A stretch of DNA of 64,000 bases from Acidocella aquatica. GTDB lineage: Bacteria; Pseudomonadota; Alphaproteobacteria; Acetobacterales; Acetobacteraceae. How positions within the stretch are numbered: position 1 is the first letter of the stretch; every line of letters begins with the position of its first letter. The notes beneath the pieces are model-generated. The model had not been told where the DNA came from and did no database searches. It saw only the letters and a list, made by a program, of their open reading frames with translations. The translations under genes and the position numbers were made by a program. This document shows positions 7,034-16,047 of this stretch, in pieces. The stretch is taken from NCBI RefSeq assembly GCF_030160635.1, contig NZ_BSOS01000073.1:124001-188000 (forward strand). The letters are read 5' to 3'.

Positions 7034-9619
7034 TTATGCGAGGGCCTTGGAGGCCATTTCGTAGGTGTTCGGGCTGAGTTTTTCCTTGGCGAGGATGCGC
7101 TCCAGCTGCGCCTTCATCAAGCTCTGGCGCGCGGTATCATAACGCCGCCAGCTGCCCATCGCGGTGGTCAGCCTTGCCGCGATCTGCGGGTTGGTTTCAT
7201 CCAATGTGAAAATGGTATCCGCCAGCAACTGATAACCCGCACCGCTGGCCTCATGGAATTTCGACGGGTTGGCCGCGAACGCGCCGATGAGCGCGCGCAC
7301 GCGGTTGGGGTTGCGCAGGTCGAAATCCTTATGCTTGGTCAACGCCTGCACGCGCGCCAGCGTGTCCGGCGCGCCGGCGCGGGCCTGCACGGAGAACCAT
7401 TTGTCCAGCACCAGCGCGTTGGCGCGCCACTGGTCATAGAAGCTGGCGAAGGCATCGTCGCGGCGTTCGTCAGCCAGTTCGGCGACATTGACCAGGGCTG
7501 CCAGCGTGTCGGTCATGTTTTCGCCGGAGAGGAATTGCGCGCCGGCCAATGTGGTATCGCCCGCGGCGGAGAGATAACCCAGCGCGGCGTTTTTAAGCGC
7601 GCGGCTGGCGATGGCGTGGCCCGATACGTCCGACGCCGCGACGGCTGCGAATTGCGCGTAGGCGGCGAAGAAATCCTCGCGCAGTGTCTCGCCCAAGGCC
7701 TTGCGGGCCGCCTCGCGCACAAAGCGGATGGCATCGGGATCGACGATGCTCATCGCATCGGCAAGCAAGGTTTCCGCCGGGAGCAACAAGGCTTCGGCGG
7801 CGAAGGCGGGGTCGCGCGCGGCGTCGCGCAGGGTCGCGGTGACGGCTTCAAGCAGCCCCGCGTCAAGCGCGAAAGCCTGGCCCGCCTGATGCGCCTTCAC
7901 GGCATCGAGCAGCACCAGCGTGGCGTATTGCTGCATAGCGTCCCAGCGGTTGAAGAGGTCGGTGTCCTTCGCCGCGAGGAAGGCAAGACGCTGGCGGGAC
8001 TGGCCCTGCAACTTTACCGGCGCCGAAAAATTGCGGAACAGCGAGGGCGTGGGCGGCTCACTTATATTATGAAAGGTGAAGCTCTGCTCCGGCTGCGCCA
8101 GAATCAATGTTTCGGTGTGGATGTCGCGCCCCGTGGCGTCGAGCAGGCCCATGGCGACGGGGATCATGAACGGTTGTTTCACTGGCTGGCCGGGCGTGGG
8201 GGCGGTGTGCTGGCGCAGGGTGAGCGTGTAGGTTTGCGCGGCGGGGTCGTGGGATTCGTCGAAGGAGACTTCCGGCGTGCCGGCTTGTTCGTACCAGCGC
8301 ATGATCTGCTTCAGGTCAATCGCGGTTGCTGCCTGCATGGCGGCGAAAAAATCCTCGACCGTGGCGGCGGAATTGTCGTTTTCGGCAATGTAGATGTCCA
8401 TGCCTTTGCGGAAAGCTTCGCGGCCGATGAGCGTACGGTACATCCGCACCACCTCGGCGCCTTTCTCATAGATCGTCGTGGTGTAGAAATTATTAATTTC
8501 CAGGTAGCTCGCGGGGCGGACCGGGTGGGCGAGCGGGCCGGCATCGTCACGGAACTGGGTGGCGCGCAAGGACCGCACGTCGGAGATGCGTTTCACCGCG
8601 GCGGAAAACTGATCGGCCATGTATTCCTGATCGCGGAATACGGTCAGCCCCTCTTTTAAAGAGAGCTGGAACCAGTCGCGGCAGGTGACGCGATCGCCGG
8701 TCCAGTTGTGAAAGTATTCATGCGCGATGACGCGCTCGACGCCCTGGAAATCGGCATCCGTCGCGGTGGCGGGGCTGGCCAGCACATAGGCGGTGTTGAA
8801 AATGTTGAGACCTTTGTTCTCCATGGCGCCGGCGTTGAAGTCGCTCACCGCGGCGATGTTGAAAATATCGAGGTCATATTCGAGGCCAAAGGTGTCTTCA
8901 TCCCATTTCATGGCGTTTTTCAACGCATACATGGCGTGGCCGCAGCGCGTCTCATCACCGGCGGCGACCCAGATGCCAAGCGCCACCTCGCGGCCCGAGG
9001 CGGTGGTGAAACTGTCTTTCACCGCGACGAGATCGGCCGCGACCAGCGCGAAGAGATAAGAGGGTTTGGGGTGCGGGTCTTCCCAGGTGGCCCATATCTG
9101 CGTGCCCGCCGCGCCGCTGGCGGTGTTGTTGCCGTTGGAGAGCAGGACGGGGTATTTGGATTGGTCGGCGCGCAGGGTCACCTTGTAGCGGGCCATCACG
9201 TCCGGGCGGTCAGGGAAGAAGGTGATCTTGCGGAAGCCCTCGGGCTCGCATTGTGTGAAAAAGCCGGTGCCTGACATGTAGAGGCCGGATAATTCGGTGT
9301 TGGTCTCGGGGATGATTTTCACCTCGGTTTCCAGGGTGAAAACATCGGGCACATCATCCAGCGTGAGTGAGGATTCAGTGAGGACATAACGGTTGCCGCC
9401 CAATGCCTCGCCGTTGAGCTTGATACTGAGCAGTTCCAGATCGCGCCCATCCAGCGCCAGCGGGCCTGGAGCCTGGCGGCGGAGGTTGAGCGTGGCGCGC
9501 ACGATGGTGGCGGCGGGGTCGAGCGTGAAATCCAGCGCCACCTCGTCCACCAGGAACACCGGCGGCGTGTAGTCAGCCAGGTTGATTGCCTTGCGCGGTG
9601 AGATCTGTCCGTCGGCCAT
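7034..9619 (-). CDS. pepN: Aminopeptidase N (M1 family)
   Basis: An 861-residue zinc metallo-aminopeptidase close in length to the E. coli PepN family. The exopeptidase motif GAMEN is at residues 264-268. The zinc-binding HEYFH is at 300-304, with the third ligand E323 in SLKEGLTVF. The N-terminal part is the beta-rich domain (FFPDRPDVMARYKV), and the long helical C-terminal region ends in YDTARQSLMKAQLERI. It removes N-terminal residues from cytosolic peptides. The ATG is at 9619. Confidence 0.97.
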   Translation of the reverse strand: MADGQISPRKAINLADYTPPVFLVDEVALDFTLDPAATIVRATLNLRRQAPGPLALDGRDLELLSIKLNGEALGGNRYVLTESSLTLDDVPDVFTLETEVKIIPETNTELSGLYMSGTGFFTQCEPEGFRKITFFPDRPDVMARYKVTLRADQSKYPVLLSNGNNTASGAAGTQIWATWEDPHPKPSYLFALVAADLVAVKDSFTTASGREVALGIWVAAGDETRCGHAMYALKNAMKWDEDTFGLEYDLDIFNIAAVSDFNAGAMENKGLNIFNTAYVLASPATATDADFQGVERVIAHEYFHNWTGDRVTCRDWFQLSLKEGLTVFRDQEYMADQFSAAVKRISDVRSLRATQFRDDAGPLAHPVRPASYLEINNFYTTTIYEKGAEVVRMYRTLIGREAFRKGMDIYIAENDNSAATVEDFFAAMQAATAIDLKQIMRWYEQAGTPEVSFDESHDPAAQTYTLTLRQHTAPTPGQPVKQPFMIPVAMGLLDATGRDIHTETLILAQPEQSFTFHNISEPPTPSLFRNFSAPVKLQGQSRQRLAFLAAKDTDLFNRWDAMQQYATLVLLDAVKAHQAGQAFALDAGLLEAVTATLRDAARDPAFAAEALLLPAETLLADAMSIVDPDAIRFVREAARKALGETLREDFFAAYAQFAAVAASDVSGHAIASRALKNAALGYLSAAGDTTLAGAQFLSGENMTDTLAALVNVAELADERRDDAFASFYDQWRANALVLDKWFSVQARAGAPDTLARVQALTKHKDFDLRNPNRVRALIGAFAANPSKFHEASGAGYQLLADTIFTLDETNPQIAARLTTAMGSWRRYDTARQSLMKAQLERILAKEKLSPNTYEMASKALA

Positions 9620-9672
9620 GTGTGTTCCTTATCCTACTAGCGAAATGCCCTGCCCGTCGCATATGGTGCGGC

Positions 9673-10815
9673 ATGGCTGATGGTACACCTCTTTTAAGCT
9701 TGCGGGTTTATCCCCGGATTGCCGGGATCGGGCAAGCCGCGTGGGACGCATGCGCGGCCAGCGATAATCCGTTTATGTCTTATGCGTTTCTCTCGGCGCT
9801 GGAGGACAGCGGCTCGGTCGGCCCGCGCACGGGGTGGCATCCGCGTTATATCACGCTGCGCGATGAGGCGGACGCGGTGGTGGCGGTGGCGCCGGTATAT
9901 GCGAAAACCAACTCCTACGGTGAATATGTGTTCGACCATGCCTGGGCGCAGGCGTTCGAGCGGGCGGGGGGGAATTATTATCCAAAATTGCAGGTTGCCG
10001 TGCCGTTCTCGCCGGTGCCGGGGCCGCGCCTGCTCGTGCGCGCCGGGGTGCCTTATGGTGCGCTGGCGGCGGCGCTGGAGCAATTGGCGGAGGAGCTGGA
10101 TTGCTCGGGCGCGCATGTGACATTCTGCACGCAGGCGGAATATGCGGCGCTGGGCGAGGCCGGATGGCTGCAACGGCTGGGCACGCAGTTCCATTGGGAA
10201 AACGAGGGCTATGGGAGTTTCGAGGATTTTCTGGGCGCGCTGGCCTCGCGCAAGCGCAAGGCGATAAAACGCGAGCGGCGCGAGGCGCAAGCTGGGCTGG
10301 AATTTCGCGCGCTGAGCGGCGCGGAACTGACGCCGCAGGTATGGCGCGCGTTTTACAAATTCTACACCTCGACCGTGGACCGCAAATGGGGCGGGGCGTA
10401 TCTGACGCCGGAATTCTTTACTCTATTAGGCGAGCGGCTGGGGGAGAGCGTTGTGTTGATGCTCGCCGAGCGCGACGGCCGGCCGATTGCGGGGGCGCTG
10501 AATTTGCGCAGCCGGGATGTGCTGTATGGGCGCAACTGGGGCAGCACGGAGGATGTGCCGTTTCTGCATTTCGAGCTGTGTTATTATCAGGCGATTGATT
10601 ACGCGATTGCCCATGGCATGAAGCGCGTGGAGGCCGGGGCGCAGGGGGAACACAAAATCCAGCGCGGGTATCTGCCCCGGCCGATTTATTCGGCACATTA
10701 TATAAGACATGCGGGGTTGCGCCGCGCGGTGGGGGAGTTTTTGGAGGCGGAACGGCCGGAGATGGAAGCGGCGATGGCGGCGATGACGGCGGAGAGTCCG
10801 TATAAGAAGGAGTGA
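9673..10815 (+). CDS. FemAB/GNAT-like N-acyltransferase (DUF482/COG3146 type)
   Basis: About 380 residues, starting MADGTPLLSLRVYPRI. Characteristic blocks are NPFMSYAFLSALEDSGS and YAKTNSYGEYVFDHAWA, then YYPKLQVAVPFSPVPGPRLL. FLGALASRKRKAIKRERR and the C-terminal GAQGEHKIQRGYLP complete the pattern of the DUF482 family, whose fold resembles GNAT/FemAB acyltransferases. The substrate is not known. The upstream in-frame extension from 9586 overlaps pepN and is unlikely to be translated. It is divergent from pepN with a 53-bp gap. Confidence 0.88.
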   Translation: MADGTPLLSLRVYPRIAGIGQAAWDACAASDNPFMSYAFLSALEDSGSVGPRTGWHPRYITLRDEADAVVAVAPVYAKTNSYGEYVFDHAWAQAFERAGGNYYPKLQVAVPFSPVPGPRLLVRAGVPYGALAAALEQLAEELDCSGAHVTFCTQAEYAALGEAGWLQRLGTQFHWENEGYGSFEDFLGALASRKRKAIKRERREAQAGLEFRALSGAELTPQVWRAFYKFYTSTVDRKWGGAYLTPEFFTLLGERLGESVVLMLAERDGRPIAGALNLRSRDVLYGRNWGSTEDVPFLHFELCYYQAIDYAIAHGMKRVEAGAQGEHKIQRGYLPRPIYSAHYIRHAGLRRAVGEFLEAERPEMEAAMAAMTAESPYKKE

Positions 10816-10951
10816 GGGGCGGTGGCGAGGGTGATCCCTGCATATTCGCTGCGTCGCCGGTCAGCTTAACATTCGGCTTTGGGTGGGAAGCGGAATGGCA
10901 TGTTTCGGTTGCCAGACCAGGAATGCCGCCATTGCCGAAATGATCAGAAAT

Positions 10952-11048
10952 TCGTAGGGTGGGTGCAGCGAATCGAAACCCATCAACCAGGATGCGGCAC
11001 GAAAGCGATGGGTAGCGCTGCGCTTACCCATCGCTTTCTGCACCATCC
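10952..11048. repeat. GGGTGGGT-type palindromic repeat
   Basis: Two arms rich in GGGT/ACCC occur here. One is GTAGGGTGGGT...CGAAACCCATC near 10953-10984. The other is a perfect 9-bp stem GATGGGTAG-like hairpin around CGATGGGTA/TACCCATCG near 11008-11035. Sequences of this style (GTAGGGTGGGTTGAGC..AACCCACC) recur as intergenic repeats in many proteobacteria. It marks the left edge of the AT-rich island. Confidence 0.55.
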
Positions 11049-11050
11049 GA

Positions 11051-11359
11051 TCACAATAAATTCCTTTTGATCAGATCGTGATTTTCATCAACAAGAACGG
11101 CAACAAAATTGGGGTAGTTTCCGCAAATATATTCCAGGTTCGTCTCGTTTTTTTGGACATCCAAAGCACCGTGTGCTAATTTTGTCCCGCGCTTTACATA
11201 TACCCCGGCGACCTCATTGTAGGTTACTCCCTCCTTCGCAGCCAAGCAGGTCAGCAATTCTCTGAGCTTCCTATCGCTTAATAATCCTTGGGGGATAAAC
11301 TCTTCATAGATTGTTTCGAATTCTTTGTATCCTCTAATTAGCCAAAATCGTTTTGCCAT
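11051..11359 (-). CDS. Hypothetical protein (AT-rich island, small)
   Basis: A 102-residue protein starting MAKRFWLIRGYKEFETIYEE, with the ATG at 11359-11357; a longer frame to 11383 adds 8 residues. It looks soluble and mixed alpha/beta, and ends in a hydrophobic-acidic strand (FVAVLVDENHDLIKRNLL). I do not recognise a family. Its codon use matches the larger gene upstream on the same strand (91-bp gap), so the two were probably acquired together and may be co-transcribed. A role as a paired accessory system is possible but is not shown by any motif. Confidence 0.6.
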   Translation of the reverse strand: MAKRFWLIRGYKEFETIYEEFIPQGLLSDRKLRELLTCLAAKEGVTYNEVAGVYVKRGTKLAHGALDVQKNETNLEYICGNYPNFVAVLVDENHDLIKRNLL

Positions 11360-11450
11360 TGCATGTTTCCGCTTCAAGTCCAATAATAATCACACTTTTT
11401 TATTATAATATCGAGTAACGACGTGATAGAATTCAACAAATTCGCAGATT

Positions 11451-12248
11451 TTAGAATTTAAGTGAAAATTTTCTTGATAACGATTCGTCTTGAAATCGTT
11501 CCCAAACTGAAGTTGCTTCATCTAGTTCGTCTATAATGTATTCATAGACTTTGTGCGTCTTGATTCTGCTGGATTTAAGTTTTTCCTTTGTGGAGATCAA
11601 AACACCGTGGGGAACTTTAAAATAAAGTGCATTTGGACGAACATGACTATTAAACCCCTCAAAATCAAAAACGATCGCGTTTTCAATTTCTGATGATTTT
11701 CGAGGAACTTGAACATTCATCGCCGCCAAATTGTCGGCTGCCTTAAGTTTATCAACTAAATTGCCGACATCAGAAATTTGGATCCCTTCTTTTCCTAGCC
11801 GCCGAAGTTTATCTCTCCCTTCTGCTATTATCTTTCTGAGATCCTCGTTTAAACGGTACGCTCCTCGGACCATGTTTTCGTACTCACCTCTTTCGTATGT
11901 ATATTCTTTTGAAATCAGGTTCCGATCTACGACTTTATGCTTCTCTAATATGTTATAGACTTTATCGCCGTCAGTCACCTGGGATTGGCCAGCGAGATAA
12001 TTTGTAATATTTTTCGCGATGTCATTGATTGTTTCGACCATATCGGCGAGTGCTGTTGGTCGGCTGTTTTTAAGGTCTATCAAGCTATGATTATAGGCGA
12101 TGATTCCTAATTGATCTAATTCATCTAAGCACCCAACCGGAAATAAATCCAACGAAACGCACAGTCTTGTCAATTCAGCGCGAAGAAGAAGCTTTCCACT
12201 TTTTTTGTAGGGAAAGACATATCCCATAATAACATTGAGCAACAACAT
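11451..12248 (-). CDS. Hypothetical protein (AT-rich island, large)
   Basis: A 265-residue soluble protein with no signal peptide. The ATG at 12248 is preceded by AAGGA at an 8-nt spacing, so the start is well supported. The middle (about 75-165) is charged and probably helical (NDIAKNITNYL, DLRKIIAEGRDKLRRLGKEG). The end is beta-like (IVFDFEGFNSHV, YFKVPHGVLISTKEKL) followed by a helical tail. No family is recognised and no catalytic motif is obvious. It is the first gene of the two-gene AT-rich cargo. Confidence 0.7.
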   Translation of the reverse strand: MLLLNVIMGYVFPYKKSGKLLLRAELTRLCVSLDLFPVGCLDELDQLGIIAYNHSLIDLKNSRPTALADMVETINDIAKNITNYLAGQSQVTDGDKVYNILEKHKVVDRNLISKEYTYERGEYENMVRGAYRLNEDLRKIIAEGRDKLRRLGKEGIQISDVGNLVDKLKAADNLAAMNVQVPRKSSEIENAIVFDFEGFNSHVRPNALYFKVPHGVLISTKEKLKSSRIKTHKVYEYIIDELDEATSVWERFQDESLSRKFSLKF

Positions 12249-12676
12249 TGGTGGAGTCCTTAACCAAGAGTGTGTTTATATCTGTTTTTTAGTTCTCATT
12301 TGCAAATTTTTTTCCTCAACGGGTATTTCCCATATGGAAAGCGTCGCGTTGAAAGTATGGTATACAAAATTATGCCCTTTCTAAAGGTCCTCCGGCGGAA
12401 CCGGACGGGCAGGACGGCGCGATGGACACAGGCCAGCCGAACGGGTGGTTACGGGCTGGCTGTGCTTGCTGAGGAACGGCCGCCATGGCTCGAAAACCGC
12501 AACTTCGGCCACAGCGCCACTTAGCCAAGTTCATAATTGTCTGAACAAATGGGGTCCGGGCCTCAGGCCCGGGGCCGGGGCCGGGGTGCAGGGGGTGGAA
12601 CCCCCTGCTGGGGTCCAAGGGCGAAGCCCTTGGTGGCAACTTCACGCCGGGCGCAGAATGGTTTAACCCGCATTGG
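12249..12676. other. Non-coding stretch between the AT-rich island and gltX
   Basis: The first 130 bp is AT-rich and may carry the promoter for the minus-strand island genes (T-rich around 12280-12310). From 12,380 the sequence is GC-rich again. A short open frame crosses 12270-12524, but it straddles the composition boundary and has no recognisable content; it may be a gene remnant. The last 130 bp holds three hairpins listed separately. Confidence 0.5.
12556..12633. repeat. Three tandem hairpins with 3-nt loops
   Basis: Hairpin 1 at 12556-12572 has stem CCGGGCC with loop TCA. Hairpin 2 at 12588-12608 has a 9-bp stem GCAGGGGGT with loop GGA. Hairpin 3 at 12615-12633 has an 8-bp stem CCAAGGGC with loop GAA. 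All stems are perfect. The arrangement looks like a REP-type mobile repeat unit lying about 45 bp before gltX. It could also fold in the gltX leader if transcription starts upstream. Confidence 0.75.
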
Positions 12677-14008
12677 ATGACAAAAGTTCGCTTCGCGCCC
12701 AGCCCCACGGGGTATCTGCATGTCGGCAACGCCCGCGCCGCCTTGGTAAATTATCTGTTCGCCCGGCATGAGGGGGGAAAATTTCTCCTCCGGCTGGATG
12801 ATACGGACAGCGAGCGGGGCCGCCCGGAGTATGAGCAGGGGATTTATGACGATCTGCGCTGGCTGGGGATCACCTGGGACGAGACGGCCAGGCAGTCAGA
12901 GCGCACGGCGCGCTATGAGGAGGTTGCCGAACGGCTGAAGGCGGCGGGGCGGTTGTATCCGTGTTTTGAGAATGAGGATGAGCTGGCGGCCAAGCGGGCG
13001 GCGCTGGTGAAGCGCAAGCTGCCCCCGGTTTATGACCGGGCGGCGCTGAACATGACCGCGGAGCAGCGCGCCACGGCGGAGGCCAACGGCAAGCGGCCGT
13101 ATTGGCGTTTTAAGCTCTCGGACGGCGCGGTTGCGTGGAATGATCTGGTGCTGGGCAGCCGCAACATTAAGCTCGGCACCGTCTCCGACCCGGTGCTGAT
13201 CCGCGCGGATGGCACGCCGCTGTATACGTTCACCTCGGTGGTGGATGACGCGGATATGGGGATTACCCATATCATCCGGGGTGAGGACCATGTCTCCAAC
13301 ACCGCCGTGCAGATTGATCTGTTCCAGGCGGTGAGCAAGGGGCCGCTGCCGCGGTTTGCGCATTTGCCGCTGATCTCGGGCGGGGATGGGGAGAAGCTCT
13401 CCAAGCGGATCGGCAGTATCTCGCTGCGCAGCCTGCGGGCGGATGGGGTGGAGCCGGCGGCGATTACGGCGTATCTGGCGCGGCTGGGCACCAATAAGGA
13501 TGCCGCGCCGCTGGGAATGGACGAGTTGATCGCGGCGTTCAACATCGCTGATTTTGGCCGTTCGCCGCCGCGATTTGATGCGCGGCAACTGCTGACGCTG
13601 AACCGCAAGCTGCTGCACGCGCTCAGCTTTGAGGATGTGAAAGCCCGCCTGCCGGAAGGGGCCGGGGAGGATTTCTGGCATGCCATTCGCGGTAATCTCG
13701 ACATGTTGAGCGAGGCGCGGCGGTGGTGGGAAGTGGTGCATGGCGATTTTCTGCCGCGCGAGATTAGGGATGGCGAGGCGGTGCTGAAGGCCGCGCTGGA
13801 GACACTGCCCCCTGCCCCGCTGGGGCCGGATTCATGGAAAACCTGGACCACGGCGATTGCCGCCGCGACCGGGGCGGCGGGACGGGCGCTGTATCATCCG
13901 CTGCGGGTGGCGCTCACCGGCGAGGACCAGGGGCCGGAAATGGCCGGGCTGCTGCCGCTCATCGGCCATGAGCGCACCATGGCGCGGTTACGGCGCTTCG
14001 TTGTATAG
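12677..14008 (+). CDS. gltX: Glutamate--tRNA ligase (GltX2-type)
   Basis: A 443-residue class I aminoacyl-tRNA synthetase. It has RFAPSPTGYLHVGNAR (HIGH-equivalent HVGN at 15-18), the glutamate-binding region HIIRGEDHVSNT, and GEKLSKRIG (KMSKS-equivalent KLSKR at 240-244). The anticodon-binding domain follows. It lacks the SWIM zinc cysteines of some GltX. Many alphaproteobacteria have two GltX copies, one of which charges tRNA-Gln for later transamidation; which type this is cannot be settled here. ATG at 12677. Confidence 0.95.
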   Translation: MTKVRFAPSPTGYLHVGNARAALVNYLFARHEGGKFLLRLDDTDSERGRPEYEQGIYDDLRWLGITWDETARQSERTARYEEVAERLKAAGRLYPCFENEDELAAKRAALVKRKLPPVYDRAALNMTAEQRATAEANGKRPYWRFKLSDGAVAWNDLVLGSRNIKLGTVSDPVLIRADGTPLYTFTSVVDDADMGITHIIRGEDHVSNTAVQIDLFQAVSKGPLPRFAHLPLISGGDGEKLSKRIGSISLRSLRADGVEPAAITAYLARLGTNKDAAPLGMDELIAAFNIADFGRSPPRFDARQLLTLNRKLLHALSFEDVKARLPEGAGEDFWHAIRGNLDMLSEARRWWEVVHGDFLPREIRDGEAVLKAALETLPPAPLGPDSWKTWTTAIAAATGAAGRALYHPLRVALTGEDQGPEMAGLLPLIGHERTMARLRRFVV

Positions 14009-14058
14009 CGGTCGCTGCCCGGCTAAGACGGTCCGGGCTGAACGGTAAGGTCGGGCGC

Positions 14059-14724
14059 GTGGTTGATATTTTTGACGAGGTTTCAGAGGATCTGCGCAAT
14101 GAGCGCGCGGTGGCGCTCGCCAAACGCTATGGCGGGCTTCTGCTGCTCGCGATGCTGGCCGTGCTGGCGGGGGTGGGCTGGCAGCAGTTTCATGCCTGGT
14201 ATCAACAGCAACAGAACAACAAGGCCGCCACCGCTTATCTGGCCCTGACCAAGCCGCTGGACGACGCGGGGACCGGCCTGACCAGCGATCAGGCGCTCGC
14301 GGGGGCGAAATCGCTCACTGATTTCGCGGCCGGCGCGCCGGAAGGCTACCGCACCCTGGCTGATCTGCGCGCCGCCGCGCTGTATGCCAATGCGGGCCAG
14401 GCCACGCAGGCCGAGGGCCTGTGGAACAATGTGGCCGATGATGGCAGCGCCGATCCGCTGTTGCGCGGCCTCGCCAATTTATTATGGGCGCAGCACGCGC
14501 TGGGCAATGCGCCGGATGGCGATGTGCTCGCCCGGCTGCAGCCGCTGACCGCCGATACGAATGCCTACCACGGGCTGGCGCGCGAAACGCAGGCGCTGGT
14601 CTATCTGCATGAAGGCAAAAACGATCTGGCAAAGGCGCTGCTCGCGCAGATCGCAGCCGACCCCGGCTCCCCGGACGGCGTGCGTAACCGCGCCGAAGGT
14701 TTGCTCGCAAAGTTGAACGGATGA
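14059..14724 (+). CDS. YfgM-like tetratricopeptide membrane protein
   Basis: A 221-residue protein with a short cytoplasmic N-terminus (MVDIFDEVSEDLRNERAVAL) and one transmembrane helix (about 24-43). A periplasmic helical TPR-like domain with alanine-rich repeats follows. The DIFDEVSEDLRxE start plus a single TM is typical of the TPR_21/YfgM family, which associates with SecYEG and periplasmic chaperones. The GTG at 14059 is preceded by AAGG. It sits directly before bamB (4-bp overlap) and der, the conserved yfgM-bamB-der order. Confidence 0.9.
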   Translation: MVDIFDEVSEDLRNERAVALAKRYGGLLLLAMLAVLAGVGWQQFHAWYQQQQNNKAATAYLALTKPLDDAGTGLTSDQALAGAKSLTDFAAGAPEGYRTLADLRAAALYANAGQATQAEGLWNNVADDGSADPLLRGLANLLWAQHALGNAPDGDVLARLQPLTADTNAYHGLARETQALVYLHEGKNDLAKALLAQIAADPGSPDGVRNRAEGLLAKLNG

Positions 14725-16040
14725 CACAGAACATGATGCGACGTCGTACGGCCCTTACCCTCTCGCTTGGCCTGCTGGCCGCCTCCTGCGCCAAGCCAAA
14801 GGTGACGATTATCGGCACACAGATACCCGTGCTGCCCGATACCGGCGCTCTGGATGTGAGCGCCAGCGCGCCGCCGGTTAGCCTGCCGCCGGCCGTGGCG
14901 CTGGCTGACTGGCCCCAGGTGCTGGGCAATGCCGCGCATGCGCCGGGCAATGCCGCGGGGCCGCTTGGTCTCACCCGGCATTGGGTGGCCTCGGCGGGCC
15001 AGGGCGGCGGTTTCCGCCAGCCGCTGCTGGCCAGCCCGATCCTCGCCAATGGCCAGGTTTTCACCATGGATGCCACGGCCGAGGTTGCCGCCTTCTCCGC
15101 CACTGACGGCGCCAGGGCCTGGCGCACCAGCACGCGGCCGAAGCATTCCACCGAACCCAATATCGGCGGCGGCATCGGCTATGACCAGGGGCGGATCTAC
15201 GCCAGCACCGGCTATGGCGAGCTGCTCGCGCTCGATGCCGGGACGGGTAAAATCCTCTGGCGGCAGGCGCTGGATTTTCCCACGCGCACGGCGCCGATGA
15301 TCGCCGGCGGGCTGGTGGCGCTGATCACGCAAAACGACCTGCTGCTGACCTTCGACGCCGCCACCGGCGCGCCGGGCTGGCGCTTTACCGGCCAGGTGCT
15401 GCAAAACACCGGCGCCACGGTCGCCATTGCGGGCGCGCCAGCCTTCGCTGACGGCATTGTCGTCGCCGGGTTTGCCTCCGGCATGCTGGCGGCGCTTGAC
15501 GCCAATTCCGGCGCGCCGCTCTGGGAGCAGAGCCTTGCCGCCGCCTCGGGGCAGGCCAGCTCGCTCGACTTCTCCGACATCGTCGCCGCGCCGGTGATCG
15601 CCGGTGGCGTGGTGTATGCGCTGGGCCTGGGCAACACCGCCATGGCGGTTGACCTGCATTCCGGCGCCAAGGTGTGGACGCATAGCGCCAGCGGCGCGCA
15701 GCCGTTCTGCCTGGCCGGGGGCTTCGCCTTTTTGCTGGACAGCACGCAGACGCTCTCCGCCATCCATGCCGATGACGGGCTGGTCAGCTGGTCACTGCCG
15801 ATGCCGGCGTTCGGCAATATGAAAAAGAAAAAGGAACCCCTGCTCTGGGCCGGGCCAGTGCTGGTGAACGGCATGCTGGTGCTCACCAACAGCCGTGGCG
15901 AGATCGCGCTGGTTGATGCGGTGGCGGGGGTTATCAAATCCACCGCCAAGCTGGCAGGACCCGCGGATATGGCGCCGATTGCCGCGGGCGGGCTGCTGCT
16001 GCAGCTCACGCGCGACGCCAAGCTCACAGCCTACGCCTGA
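14721..16040 (+). CDS. bamB: Outer-membrane assembly lipoprotein BamB
   Basis: A 439-residue lipoprotein: the signal RRRTALTLSLGLLAASC ends in a lipobox cysteine. Repeated PQQ-like beta-propeller blades follow (LDAGTGKILWRQ, FDAATGAPGWRF, LDANSGAPLWEQ, VDLHSGAKVWTH). BamB is a scaffold of the BAM complex that inserts beta-barrel proteins into the outer membrane. Position between the YfgM-like gene and der supports the call. The ATG at 14721 overlaps the preceding stop. Confidence 0.95.
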   Translation: MTQNMMRRRTALTLSLGLLAASCAKPKVTIIGTQIPVLPDTGALDVSASAPPVSLPPAVALADWPQVLGNAAHAPGNAAGPLGLTRHWVASAGQGGGFRQPLLASPILANGQVFTMDATAEVAAFSATDGARAWRTSTRPKHSTEPNIGGGIGYDQGRIYASTGYGELLALDAGTGKILWRQALDFPTRTAPMIAGGLVALITQNDLLLTFDAATGAPGWRFTGQVLQNTGATVAIAGAPAFADGIVVAGFASGMLAALDANSGAPLWEQSLAAASGQASSLDFSDIVAAPVIAGGVVYALGLGNTAMAVDLHSGAKVWTHSASGAQPFCLAGGFAFLLDSTQTLSAIHADDGLVSWSLPMPAFGNMKKKKEPLLWAGPVLVNGMLVLTNSRGEIALVDAVAGVIKSTAKLAGPADMAPIAAGGLLLQLTRDAKLTAYA

Positions 16041-16047
16041 AACTGCC

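Larger units (their letters stand above)
11051..12380. other. AT-rich island with two orphan genes
   Basis: Base composition changes sharply from the GC-rich flanks to strongly AT-rich sequence between about 11,050 and 12,380, and changes back again. Codon use in the two genes (many AAA, ATT, GAA, TTT codons) differs from every neighbour, which suggests horizontal transfer. No transposase, integrase, tRNA or clear flanking direct repeat was found, so the mode of entry is unknown. Confidence 0.7.

Noticed and set aside
6464-8659. A 731-codon open frame on the plus strand
   Set aside because: It is antisense to pepN, with no start signal or family content; long shadow frames are expected in GC-rich DNA.
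11051-12380. Insertion sequence as the source of the AT-rich island
   Set aside because: No transposase or integrase motif, terminal inverted repeats or target-site duplication was seen.
12270-12524. An 84-codon frame downstream of the AT-rich island
   Set aside because: It crosses the composition boundary and shows no family; it may be a remnant but cannot be supported as a gene.
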